Assembly: GCA_936432065.2 (NCBI GenBank) | Contig: OW386285.2 | Coordinates: 101,375,869-101,439,868, forward strand | Source of the DNA: Rutpela maculata | Lineage: Eukaryota; Arthropoda; Insecta; Coleoptera; Cerambycidae | Reading direction: 5' to 3' | Length of the DNA: 64,000 nucleotides | Shown here: piece by piece, positions 46,575 to 57,702 of the stretch | How positions within the stretch are numbered: position 1 is the stretch's first letter | How the letters are laid out: each line of letters opens with the position of its first letter | Translations under genes and position numbers: made by a program | Notes under the pieces: generated by a model | Database searches by the model: none | Seen by the model: the letters and a program-made list of their open reading frames with translations, nothing else | Told to the model about the DNA's origin: nothing

Positions 46575-47296
46575 GTAGCGATAGTCAAACGGCCCTCAAG
46601 GCCCTTGCATCAGTCCGGACCAAGTCAAAACTGGTTCAAAACTGTAAACAGGCACTCTGTGAACTTGGCTCATTCAACTGGGTCAAGCTTCTCTGGGTGC
46701 CTGGACACAGCAACATCGAGGGTAACGAGCGGGCAGACGCTCTGGCCAGAGGGGACTCTCAGATGCCTCTACTGGGTCCGGAGCCTGCTCTCGGCTACCC
46801 TAGATCAAGTGCCAATAAGTCAGTAGAGAACTGGACACGATCCCAGTTCTTTGACTTCTGGTCTTTCTACCCAGGACTCCGGCAAGCGAAGCTCCTGATC
46901 TCAGGGCCTTTGCCGAAGCGAGCAGAACAAATCCTGCGACTAAGCAGGACACAAGTCAGAATCGTGGTAAGTCTCTTGACTGAACACGGCTCTTTCAAAA
47001 AACACCTGCACACTATAGGGGTGGTTGATAACCCCGACTGCAGGTTCTGCGGGGACGAGGAGGAGACTTACATCCACGTCCTTACTTCCTGCCCTAGTCT
47101 TATGAACTTGAGGTACAAACACTTCGGCATTGGTTTTCCGGTGCTGGAGGAAATAAGGAATGCCCCTATTTTGGCCTTTGGGTTAGAATCCGGCCTGAAT
47201 GGGGGAATTCAATAAATTCGTAGCGGTAGCACAATGGGCCACAAGGCCTGAGTGCGGCGACCCTTCGTCGCCCCGCTAAATGAAGAAGAAGAAGAA
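46251..47296 (+). mobile_element. 5'-truncated LINE with RNase H domain
   Basis: Inserted with a perfect 10-bp target duplication GGTAGCGACC (46,241-46,250; 47,297-47,306) and a (GAA)n tail, so both ends are exact. It encodes the RNase H domain and C-terminus of an I/R1/Loa-type non-LTR element. Visible are WFTDGSRFEESAGAGIY (catalytic D), ALGKFATVFQTEIFAI (E), CSDSQTALKALA (D), LLWVPGHSNIEGNERAD (H and D), and a terminal CRFCGDEEETYIHVLTSC zinc knuckle. A TA microsatellite (46,497-46,574) between the E and second D shifts the frame. Without it the domain reads through. Confidence 0.93.
46497..46574. repeat. (TA)n microsatellite inside RNase H
   Basis: About 39 TA units with one or two interruptions, lying where the RNase H core normally has I-Y-I/V-C-S-D-S-Q. 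The seed is plausibly the ATATATAT coding for those residues. Confidence 0.95.
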
Positions 47297-47684
47297 GGTA
47301 GCGACCTCGGAGGTGCTTCAACCCTTCCAAGGGGGTAAAATTCATTAATTACACGTTGGATCGTCAATCCGCCCTCCTCCGTTTTAGCAGGCGCTGGTTA
47401 CGACAAACATATTCTCCTTCATCTCCGACTCTCCTCACTCCCATAAAGGACGGAAACTTACCCTAATCCATCAGTTATCGCTGGGGCGATGATTGTGTAG
47501 GTTGCTGAGTACGGTATAATGATTTCTTCATCGGGAAGTAATGAATAATAAATTTTGTTGTCAATGGTAATGTTGTTTATTCAAAGAATTACATGAATAT
47601 ATTTTTATGACAAAATTAATTATTTCCTTACAATTAATTAAAAAAACCTAGGTCGTTTATTTACAAATGGCGTAACAATCCTTA

Positions 47685-47839
47685 TTATTCCTCAAAATGC
47701 ACATCGCACGTGATCTCTTTTTCTTCTTTATCCGGCGTTTCAGTGAGCGAATCTGAATCGGAATCGCTTAAACGAATTTCAGGGATTAAATTAAAATAAA
47801 AATCATCATCATTATCGTCATTGTCATCTGCTCTCTCTT
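47685..47839 (-). pseudogene. Acidic last exon of the long-TIR element's gene
   Basis: An AG acceptor (TATGTACAG) is followed by 51 codons: ERADDNDDNDDDFYFNLIPE, then RLSDSDSDSLTETPDKEEKE and a stop after HFEE. The layout, a last exon starting with an acidic run after ...GTACAG, is the same as in the 23.6-25.8 kb element (24,410-24,513). The upstream exons of the gene are absent. Membership of the same superfamily is inference. Confidence 0.4.
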
Positions 47840-48487
47840 CTGTACATACATCTTTATCATTATAGGGGTTAAGGAGAGCCGAAGATGAAGGTGAATATTT
47901 TTATCGTGATCATCGCCTGCGAAAACAGGGGAGGGCGTATTGACGATCCAACGTGTAAATAATGAATTTTACACCCCTTGGAAGGGTTGAAGCAACCCCC
48001 GATGTCGCTACCACCTTCTCCTACATGAAATATGAAGGCATATGCACATCGATCCCGAAAACGGGGGATACGCGTTTGAACCGAAACATTTGAAAAAAAT
48101 GATTTTCCACCCCTAGGGAGGGTTTAATCAACCCCCTAGGTCTGCTGTCCGAATTCACTTACTATATAACCCCCTTCCATGTTATTTAAAACGGGGGGGG
48201 GGGGGGGGGGTAATCTCGTCTTTGCACGAAATATTTACACTATTTTTTCCATCATTACATAGACTGTTGGTTGTGTACTGGTTTATTTCCTAACAAACAC
48301 TGACAGTCTGTGGTGACCAGTAGTTTTTTATAAAGAATATGCAACAGGTTTAAATAATTAACTTTCATAATATAAACAAAAACACTGAATAAACAATCCA
48401 CCAATCCAAAGCTAAGTATCACTGCAGTCTCTTGAGCTTACTGTGTTCTCTTTGCCCTAATTTACTTTACCCATTCCAGTACCACGG

Positions 48488-48800
48488 TGCCAAATGAATC
48501 AGAAACAGTGGACTATATCACCTTCAAGCCACGGACTCTGTCGTGGCTTGAATGTGATATGGTCCACTATTTCTGGTTCTCTTTCGCATAATCTTCCTTG
48601 GCCTTCGTATTTTCCTATTGTGTGCAAGTATTTCTTGAGAGCGGTATTTTATTTGTGTAGGACATGGTGTCCCGATGAACGTTTTTCCTTCCGGATTTCT
48701 TGGAATATTCCTCCTCTAGCTGTGCTTTTGGTAATTCCCGTCACTCTCTCGGTTTTAGACCCGTCTGTATACCAGGTTACTCCTTTAGATAATATGTCAG
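48488..48800 (-). pseudogene. LINE RNase H/C-terminus fragment
   Basis: GVTWYTDGSKTERVTG (first RNase H motif) runs, after a deletion of most of the domain, into LKKYLHTIGKYEG and ERE-PEIVDHI, remnants of the C-terminal zinc-knuckle region. Frameshifts present. It is a different copy from the one immediately to the right. Confidence 0.75.
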
Positions 48801-49867
48801 GAGTTATTATCATTATTAGAAACGTGAGCAGATCTGTAGATCCTCAGCATTTAGGACTGTCAACTCATTGTACATTCGCAACTTGTAAGATCTCCTAGAA
48901 ATGACCAGTGCTCTCCACGAAGAAAAGAAGTTAATTCCATGGTAGATCCTTTAGTTCCTCCGGCTGGAAATTTCTTTTAGGGATACCTATACCTATACCT
49001 TGACGCTCCTAGCGACATGAAATTGCAAGGAATATGAATGGTTTCATCCTCCACTCCACACATAGATGCTTGTTTAGACGGCAGCGTCCTGTTGTCAGTC
49101 CATCATCTAGAGTTAGTTGAAGGTCATCTGGTCTTTAGGTCTTTACATGGAGCCCAGACTACCTCAACCCGGCAGTTTGATCCTATAAAAGTTGTTAAAC
49201 TCTGTCATGACCCAGTCTCGTAGTCCTGATTGAATCAGACTTTTTGACAAATCAAAGGCTAGCTCACTACAAAGAAAAGAAGTTTTTGCTCCTTCCCCTA
49301 CCAAACGGCTTGCTCCTTAATTACCCTTCATAGCATACCCATATGGGTTTGGCTTAGCTTGTGCAGACGCAGCTTAGTCAAAATATTCTGACTGTTCAGC
49401 AAAGGTCACTGTCTTTGATGCAAGTGCCCTCAAAGCCGCCTGGCTGTTTCTGCATATGTAAAAATATTGTGAACCTCTTTTGAGAATTTCGCTTGCGCAC
49501 AGAAATATGGCATATATTTCTACTTACCAAGTCGCAACAATATATGAGGCCTTGATTTGTATTTGTGTACACCAGTACCCGTCTCCTTTAGGGATTGCAA
49601 TTTACCGGAAGTTTTAATAACCGGTAAATCGGTAAATAAAAATGTAAATAACCGGTTAACCGGTATTTACCGGTAATTTTTAGAATGGATGATTAGGGTG
49701 GCGAAAATGGCAATTGTCTTTTTCCATATACAAAATTTTCTAAATTTAACAAAAAACATTTTTATATACGTATATGTGATATAATGAACAAACAAAAGGT
49801 TTTTTATCAACAGTAAAATCACAAGAGCTTTTTTTTTATTGAATAAATTTCTCTTTGTAACGAAATA

Positions 49868-49985
49868 ATTTTGCTAATCAGTGATTTTATAAGAAAAACT
49901 GACATGAAAAAATCGCGAGACCGGAGGTCGAGTGATTTTGTCAAATGTCAGTTTTTCGAGCAAAATTACTGATTGGCAAAATTTT
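49868..49985. repeat. Long hairpin 1
   Basis: TTTTGCTAATCAGTGATTTT ... AAACTGACAT pairs with ATGTCAGTTTTTCGAGCAA ... ACTGATTGGCAAAA; the loop side contains GAGACCGGAGGTC. Nearly perfect stem of ~45 bp. Confidence 0.8.
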
Positions 49986-50294
49986 GAGTTAAAAAGAAAT
50001 TTATCCATAAAAGAAAAGCTCGAGTGTTTTATGGCAAGATAAATTAACGGCAGAATATGAATGTGAACGAACAACAACAATAATTTATTAAAAATAATTA
50101 TAATTTTCCCAAAACGACTCATATCGTACAGTATAGTTTCCACAATACTTATAAATTATAGCTGACAGTACAGATTTCAAAGTGACGTGCGACTACTAGG
50201 TGTACTCTGCTTTTTAGGAACAGGTATTTTTATCGTATGTAATATCACTAGTGCTTAAAATTTTATCGAAAATTTTTTCGAAAGCGTGTTTCCT

Positions 50295-50408
50295 GGTAAT
50301 ATAAAGAGTGCAAATTGGCAGTTTATTATCTGATTAAATCCCGACCTCTTTAGCGGGAGGGATTTAATCTTTGATAATAAACTGCCAATTTGCACGAGTT
50401 ATATTAAC
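50295..50408. repeat. Long hairpin 2
   Basis: GTGCAAATTGGCAGTTTATT pairs with AATAAACTGCCAATTTGCAC; inner GATTAAATCCC pairs with GGGATTTAATC, loop CGACCTCTTTAGCGGGA. Stem ~50 bp with few mismatches. Confidence 0.85.
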
Positions 50409-52543
50409 TAGGGGCAACTTAGCTTGAGAAAAAATTTTTAGATAAAATTTAAAGCACGAGTGGTATTTGTGGAGAATATTTCACAAATAAATAATTCATT
50501 AAGTATATCTTCAATATTATGTTCAGTAATTAATTGCCTTCAGACGTTTCCTTGTTGCTTTTTAGAGATTACTCACCTTTATCTTCAATTTCATCATTTA
50601 CGTCACATAAAAATGCATTTCCAAAGCGACTCATCTAATAAAAAACAAAGTAGGTTTAAATTATGACAATCAAGTAAAACAATATACGTTAAACCATGGG
50701 TACTGTAACTTATAAGACTAGTGATCACAACAAAGCACGCTTCGACCAATGACATTAACGGTGAAATCACACAAATTACATATTACCGATCTATCCATTT
50801 TACGTTCTAAGGCTGCCGGCTCAGATGGTATGGTACCGCCATCTAGTAACGCTAGCTTAACTTAGTTACTAGCCTAAACAGTGAATTGAATTATTATATT
50901 AAAGTGTTTATTAATATATATTTTATGTATTTAATCCTTGTTTCTAATTTGAGAAGTTTGATAGTTAAGTTAAGGTTTACTTGTTTAAGTAGAGAGACTT
51001 TAAGTACAACGAATTATAATGTATATAGTGATACTGCAGAGTTTTGATTTTCCAAATAAGTGTTAGCTGCTTTGTAATGATTGATGAATTACCATCGTAA
51101 GTACCTACATTTGTGTATTTATCATGAAATAACTGATTTGTCGTAGATATTCATATTTAATTTTAGTTGTGAAAATTATTTTGTAATTATGTTAGGTATT
51201 AAGTCATTGAAAGCTGTGTACCTATAACTTGTCCCTAACCTATATAAGTTCCATACAGCATTGGCTTTTTAGGTTATTAATACAATACTACAATTTACAA
51301 TTTACGTTAACAATTAGTAATAAGCTAGAGAATATATTTATAGATAACATTTAAATGTTGGTCCTGTCAAAAGCTTGAATTACCACTAATAATGACGTTT
51401 GATTGGTGCAATGTTGTGAAAAAGCGGGCTCTCATTGGCTATAGCGTTAATGAGTGAAATAATCGGTGATAAAAAACCTTTTTTATGGCTGTCAAAGTGA
51501 CAAAAATGTGACTGTCAAATAGACTTTTTTATATAGGAGTTAATTTATCAAAAGGAAAAAATATAAATGAAATAAATTTAAATTAATTATTCTGTAAATA
51601 ACAAAAATATCCACTTAAATAACCAAAAGTTATAAACATAAACTCAAATAGGGCATTTACTGAATATCTAAAAATACAATATTTTTTAAAAATAGCTTGT
51701 TAAAAGGGTTAGTTTTTTCAAAGCTTATATGTTAGTCGTCTGATATTTGTGCATAGAATACCACCAGCTGAAAATGCCCTTCCTCAATCGATATTGGTGG
51801 GTCGATAGGTTAATAAGAATTGGTAATAACATACCTCTAAATGTATTCCTGGGATATTTGCGACAGTGAAATATTCAATTTTCTGTCGTAAGATATTGTC
51901 AATGTCTCTCTCTTGTATTTCTTAGGGCTTGGTGTTTGGAGTTTACTTTTTATAATATTATTTATTTATTTTTAAAAGTGCTCGGTGTTGGGACTCTGTA
52001 TTTAGTGAATACTAGTCAGTGACATAAATAGAAACGTTGAAAACGTGACATATCGTAAGTTCAGAATTTACCGAAATAACCGGTAAAAAATTAAAATAAC
52101 CGGTAATTATCGTCATGTGTTTTTTGTCCTAATAACCGGTTAACCGGTAATGCAATCCCTAGTCTCCTTCTGTGTTTTCGATCTGTCTGTATACCATTCC
52201 AGACCTCCGGGTCCGGGACTCAGAAGATGTATGGCTTTATATGGAACAAACCAGTTTTTTTAAAGTTAACGTTTCATCTTTATTTAAAGACATCCTCAGA
52301 AAATCTTGCAGTCACTAGAGTGGTTCCGATTGCTCCTATTATTCCTATATAGGCTAGTCTTTGAATTTAACATAGGCGAGACGTGTCAGGAGTGTTAACC
52401 TATCATTTCTACCTCCAGTGATGATATTTAAAGGCTTGTTGAAATGAACATGATCTATTATACGATGTAGTCCGACTTTATGTTCAGTAGAGGGTATTCC
52501 ATGTTTACTATTGTCATAAATCCCGATCATACATCGTGGATAC

Positions 52544-52775
52544 CAGAGGCGTAGCGAGGCAACTTTTTTGGGGAGTTATTTTTCAAATTTGCCAACTTCA
52601 TAAATTTAAGAAGCCAACGCTGTAAATAAATAAATATATAATTCCCCCAAAAAATTGATGAGCGGGAGGGAGAAAATCAAATAAAATGTTTTTCCACCGA
52701 AACAAAAATTGCCCACTATATCTCAAATTTCCAACTTTTGACCAACTTTTGCCAAGTCTGCGGTCTACGCCCCTG
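52544..52775. mobile_element. hAT MITE, 232 bp
   Basis: Ends CAGAGGCGTAGCG and GTCTACGCCCCTG; flanked by the identical octamer GTGGATAC (52,536-52,543 and 52,776-52,783). Non-coding. It lies inside the RNase H LINE remnant. Confidence 0.9.
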
Positions 52776-52929
52776 GTGGATACTCGGTTTGTTGAATTTT
52801 GTAATCTGTATGCTCTTATTCTGACCTCTCTGGATAAACACGCTAATAGTACAGTCGAATTGATTTAATTCAGTTTTTTTCAACGACACCATTCCACTAG
52901 AAATTTTATTGTTCATTCTTATGTATTAT

Positions 52930-54410
52930 GTGTGCGTCATAAGTTATATGGACTTTTTGATGCTCTTTCACGGATTTTCTATTTATATGCTTAATATATC
53001 TTGTACTAGTGGTCGAATGAGAATTTTAAAATCTCAAAATAAAATTCTTAAAAAGTATAGACCTCTCCGATGTGTATAGGTCAATCCACCTTGTTGGAAA
53101 AAAAATAGAAAACACTAAGAATGGCTGAAAAAATCAAAATTTTTGATAAGAAGGGGTAATTTCACCAAAGATGTGAAGGCGGACGAAATAAAATTTTTAT
53201 TTCTTCGTCAAGTATCAAGGAGGCATTTTGCGTCACTTTTTTTTTCGATTTTAGGTTCAAGTACTTTAAGGCGATAATAGTATATTGTGTATTTAGGTGT
53301 GAAAGCAATACATTCCCGGACGACGATGCAAATTGTTGGCCGAGGCGCTAGCCGAGGCCAACAAGCATCGAAGTTCGGGAATGTGCTTTCACACCGAAGT
53401 ACACATACTATTTTTTCTGAAATCGTAATCAATATTATTATAACTTAAAGAATTTGTATTAATGCATAACATTTCTTCATTAAAATCTAACTGCTTAATA
53501 ATAAATGTCGGCCTAGGCCGGGAAAGTAACATTCCCTTACGGTTTTGTTGATCGTTGCTTGGCAACGGATCTTTTCCGGTCTGTTTTCTGATGGTTTCTT
53601 AGCAACGGATAAAATATTGGAATTGTGCATTTTTCGATCTGAAATCGCGCCGATCGATTTCAGAAAAAGTTCTTTTTTTTTTTAATTTTCAAAGAAGTGC
53701 ATTTTTTACAAATTAAAAAAATGGCGTTTTCTTTGTCCCTCCTTTTTTTCACCCAATTTTCATCGAAACAAAATGAAATATACTACAGTATGTCTCGTAT
53801 AACTTCAAAAATTTAATGTAAAATGAATAAAATGAAATTTCATTAATTTGAAAAGGAAATTTATAGTATATTTCATTTTGTTTTGATGAAAATTGGGTTA
53901 AAAAAAGGAGGATCAAAGAAGATGCATTTTTGAAAAATATAAAAAATGCACTTTTTTGAAAATGAAAAAAAAATTGAACTTTATCCCCTTAAAGTACCTA
54001 AAGGAACCTACAGTCGAAGAGAAAAAAAAAGTGAGGCACAAGTGATGCTTGATGAAGAATTAAAATTTTTATTTCGCCCGCCATCTTTGACCGTTCTATT
54101 TGACTTACGGCGTCCGGATTTGGTGCATTATATTTGACCATAGATGAGTTTTATTTTTGCCAACTTTGGTGAAATCTTTCCTTCTTATTGATATTAAATT
54201 TTGATTTTTTCAGCCATTTTTTGTGTTTTCTATTTCTTTCCAAAATGACGGATTGACCTATATACATATCGGACAGATCTATATTTTTTAAAAATTTTAT
54301 TTAAAAAAAGCCAGTATATTTAAAATTTCCATTCGATTACTAGTGCAAGACATATTAAGCAGATAAGTAGAAAATTCGTGTAAGCGCGTCAAAGAGTTCA
54401 TATAGTGAAG
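52930..54410. repeat. Foldback element, ~1.5 kb
   Basis: ATGCTTAATATATCTTGTAC pairs with GTGCAAGACATATTAAGCA; the pairing runs inward through CATTTTTAGTG/GTTTTCTATTT segments, AAATTTTTATTTC repeats and the AAGTACTTTAAGG block to a central A/T-rich palindrome at 53,690-53,950 (ATGAAATATACTACAG region). The outer edges carry GTGCGTCATAAG on the left and GCGTCAAAGAGTTC on the right, the latter shared with the end of the next element. Confidence 0.75.
53277..53410. repeat. Long hairpin 3
   Basis: GTGTATTTAGGTGTGAAAGC pairs with GCTTTCACACCGAAGTACAC; inner GGCCGAGGCGCTAGCCGAGGCC forms the GC-rich apex (the run is given here in two parts: GGCCGAGGC and GCTAGCCGAGGCC). Confidence 0.8.
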
Positions 54411-55236
54411 TCAAATTAATGATCAAAATAGGTTAATAAGGAATTCTCTAGCTACAGCAATTTTATTATTTTAATTTGTTTTAGGTATAATAACAAGTGC
54501 TCTGAGCAATTTTTTCCAAAATCCGTCCATTGCTTCTTGTAGAATTTTAACAATTTATTTTTCAACACAGAAATTTTCTGCTATTTTTCCTATTATCTCT
54601 TGTCATAGTAATCGTATCGTAATAATAAAAATACCAAACTGTTCGCTATAAAATTATGAATAAGACTAGCCATATGAAGAAATCTCTTGATAATTTGTAA
54701 ATTTGTAAAAAAATAAAAACCACCAAAAATTGCCTTTTTTTAACAGTTTAAGAAATATGATGTAATAATCCATCAATTTTAACGAAAGTTGTTAGAACCA
54801 TGCCCTTTATTGAACTAAACCGCCGTGCCAAATTTTAGAGCAAAATATTTATTCAAACGGCTGAAAATCAACAATAATTTCGAAATTTCCATCGCATTTT
54901 GTTTAAGTGCATCGAGACTCGTAGTAGGATAATTTTTCTTTTAAGGTGTAGGTTTTTACATGTACTTTACGGTGGTGTTTAGAAAGACAAAAAAAATTTA
55001 AATTTAAACTAATTTTTTGGAATTTAATTGTAATTATGGATGTTGCACGTATAAAAATTTCAAATAACTACGTGATTTTTTTGTGAAACCAAAAACGATA
55101 AGTGAATTATGAAAGTATATGAAATAACCAACGTATAAAAAAAAGAATGATGTTCTACTTGCATTTGAATCCGTGATACGTTAGTTTTTGCGTTTCAGTC
55201 GATTATAAGTAAACATAATGATATTTTTTCTTGAAA

Positions 55237-57332
55237 GGGCATAGCAGGATAAGCACGTGTTAGGTGCCCCCGCACCAATCGGGTCGAAATTTTTAGCACA
55301 AGTTGATAGTAATGTTAGATGAAATTTCCCAAAATATTATTTTTGGAAAACCATTTTTACGGGAATTATGGGGGTAAAAAGAAAAATGAAAAAACATTTT
55401 TTTCTCGAGAACGGATAAACCGATTTTCATAAAAAAAATATATGTTATGGCTTTTGATGGTGCAAATGTGGGAAAAAATTATTGAGTCCATTTGTCGAAA
55501 AAAAGTGGTGAAAAAATTTTTTCAAAATAAAAAAAAAATTTTTTTTAGGGGATGTTCCAGAGGCACACCCACCATTTTCTTCCAAATAAATGCTTATATG
55601 CCCCTTTAAAACATATCCAATTTTCAAAGCGATCGAAAGGGTACAAGATACTCAAAATTGATAATCATTGGCAGACTACGGGCGGCGCGTAGTCTATGTA
55701 ATGAAGCATTATAAGACGACTTTTTTGTAAATATTTCGTGCAAAGACGAGATTACCTCCCCCCATTCGTTTTCGAGGGTGCTGAACACGATGCAGGTGGT
55801 GGGAGAAGTTTTTGACCGCCGCAACCCCCTGAAACGGCCATCCCTCTTATGGATCCCTTTATGTTTTCATATATAAACGGGTTTGGGGAGTGATTTATCA
55901 ACGGATTATACTTGAAATAATATGGAAGGGGGTTATAGAGCAAGAAGAGTCCAGACAGCAGGCCTAGGGGGTTGATTAAACCCTCCCGAGAGGTGTAGTT
56001 TTTTTTTTCAAATGATTCGGTCCTTTTTTGGGGTCGCTGATCACGGGAAAAATATTTATTTTTAGCTCCAACCCCCTCAAACGGGCAGAAATCACCTCTC
56101 ACTCACCATTTGAGAGATGAAGAGAGGTTGGAGCTAAAAATGAATATTTTTCCCATGATCAGCCCAAAAACGGGGGAAACGCGTCTGAACCCGAGTTATT
56201 TGATAAAAATGATTTTCCACTCCTCGGAAGGGTTTAGAGAGACCTGCTGTCTGGACTCAACTTACTCTATAACCATCTTCCATGTTATTTCAAGTATAAC
56301 CCGTTGATAAATGACTCTCCAGACCCGTATAGAAAACATAAAGAGATCCATAAGAGGGGTGGCCGTTTTAGGTGGTTTTCGGCGGTCAAAAACTTCTCCC
56401 ACCACTTTCATCGTGTTCAACACCCTCGAAAACGGACGGAGGAAGGTAATTTCGTCTTTGCAAGAAATATTTACACTATTTCTGCCTTTATTACATAGAC
56501 TAGCGGTTCATTACTACATCTTACTACATCTTACTTATTGTAAGTTCCCTTGCCTCTCATTAGTCGAGGTGCTTGGTTATTATGAATCCCCTTGCCTCTC
56601 ACAATTCGGGTTGACTTTTTTGCGTGGGTCCTCCTGCCTCTCACGAATCAGGTTACTCTATATTGATGAGACTTTTCTTAGTCTTCATTCTTCGAGAACA
56701 TCCCATAAAAAAAAATTATTTTGAAAAAATTTTACAAAAAAGTTGCAGGGGGTTGTGGCGGTCAAAAACTTCTCCCACCACTTGCATCGTGTTCAGCACC
56801 CTCGAAAACGAGAGGGAGAAGGTAATCTCGCCTTTGCACGAAATATTTACAAAAAAGTCGTGCTTCATTACATAGACTACGCGCCGCCCGCAGTCTGCCA
56901 ATGATTATCAATTTTGAGTATGTTGTACCCTTCCGATCGCTTTGAAAATTGGATATGTTTTAAAGGGGCACATAAGCTTTTATTTGGAAGAAAATGGTGG
57001 GTGTGCCTCTAGAACATCCCCTAAGAAAAAAATATTTTTTATTTTGAAAAAATTTTTTCACCACTTTTTTTCGACAAATGGACTCAATAATTTTTTCACA
57101 CATTTGCACCATCAAAAGCCATAACATATATTTTTTTCATGAAAATCGGTTTATCCGTTCTCGAGAAAAAATTTTTTTTCCATTTTTCTTTTTACCCCCA
57201 TAACTCCCGTAAAAATGGTTTTCCAAAAATAATATTTTGGAAAATTTCATCTAACACTACTATCAACTTGTGCTAAAAATTTCGACCCAATTGGTGCGGG
57301 GGCACCTAACACATGCTTATCCTGCTATGCCC
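55237..57332. mobile_element. 2.1-kb palindromic element inserted without duplication
   Basis: Ends GGGCATAGCAGG and CCTGCTATGCCC. Arms of ~595 bp (55,237-55,832 and 56,741-57,332) pair closely (GCCCCCGCACCAATCGGGTC; CACCCACCATTTTCTTCC; GATAATCATTGGCAGACTAC). The uninterrupted sequence survives in the other arm of the host element at ~60,757-60,771: flanks CTTGAAA and TTTGCGCA join to exactly that sequence with no base gained or lost. The twin 60-codon frames in its two arms are mirror images of the palindrome. Confidence 0.85.
55691..56501. mobile_element. AGTCTATGTAATG-family palindrome, 811 bp
   Basis: Ends AGTCTATGTAATGAAGC and TTACATAGACT; homologous to the arms of the 45.7-48.3 kb element (TAACATGGAAG, CACCCTCGAAAACG, CCACTCATCACC-type blocks). 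Here the arms meet almost directly near 56,110, so the gene-bearing centre is lost. A third partial copy occupies 56,741-56,878. It lies in the middle of the 2.1-kb palindrome. Confidence 0.75.
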
Positions 57333-57702
57333 TTTGCGCATATTATTCCAAAATGATTATATTTCTCTCTCTGCTAGTTGAAAATTATCCACAACTAAAA
57401 CTTTTTGAATTATATCGCATAAAGCACCATTGAGGACATAACGCATGTTCGAAAAAAAAAATTATCTCCCCACTCCCTGAATATTGTAACTAGGCAACTA
57501 ACTTAATTAATGGTATACATCACTCCATCATGTCGAGTCCTTTTTTTCTTTTAACATTTTTAGTCTTTTTCGTATATTCTTATTCTTTTATTTAACAAAA
57601 TATAATTTGTTAAGTTTTCATTCATCATAAATTCAACAATCTTTATTATTTTATAATGTTTTCGGCTCTTGTCATATCTGATTTTCCGTTTCTAAAAAAA
57701 AA

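Larger units (their letters stand above)
45744..48265. mobile_element. Long-TIR element, AGTCTATGTAATG family
   Basis: Ends AGTCTATGTAATGAAGC (45,744) and CATTACATAGACT (to 48,265). Long inverted arms share CGAAATATTTAC/GTAAATATTTCGT, TAACATGGAAGGGGGTTAT and the stretch around ACGTTGGATCGTCAAT. The left arm is split by a LINE (46,251-47,296). The unpaired centre (47,440-47,880) carries one acidic coding exon on the minus strand. An 18-bp G run sits in the right arm (48,193-48,210). Related shorter palindromes lie at 55,691-56,501 and 56,741-56,878. Confidence 0.85.
49589..52161. mobile_element. hAT element, 2,573 bp, non-coding
   Basis: Ends TAGGGATTGCAATTTACCGG and CCGGTAATGCAATCCCTA; flanked by the identical octamer GTCTCCTT (49,581-49,588 and 52,162-52,169). 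Subterminal ACCGGTTAACCGGT-type motifs are dense at both ends, as expected of hAT transposase sites. No transposase gene is left; the interior holds two strong hairpins (49,868-49,985 and 50,295-50,408) and otherwise AT-rich DNA. Confidence 0.93.
48810..52870 (-). pseudogene. RNase H LINE remnant split by two hAT elements
   Basis: Right part (52,162-52,543 and 52,784-52,870) ends with WYTDRSKTQKE; left part (from 49,588 down) continues TGTGVHKYKSRPHILLRL, YICRNSQAALRALAS-like sequence across frame breaks, LRDWVMTEFNNFYRIK and CGVEDETIHIPCNF (zinc knuckle). Removing the hAT element at 49,589-52,161 and one octamer joins QKE to TGTG in frame. Stops and frameshifts elsewhere show it was decaying anyway. 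Confidence 0.75.

Noticed and set aside
46397..46588. Frames encoding long Tyr-Ile repeats on both strands
   Set aside because: Translations of the (TA)n microsatellite.
55445..57124. Two nearly identical 60-codon frames (55,445-55,627 minus and 56,942-57,124 plus)
   Set aside because: They are the same sequence read in the two arms of the 2.1-kb palindrome; no domain, and low-complexity Phe/Lys content.
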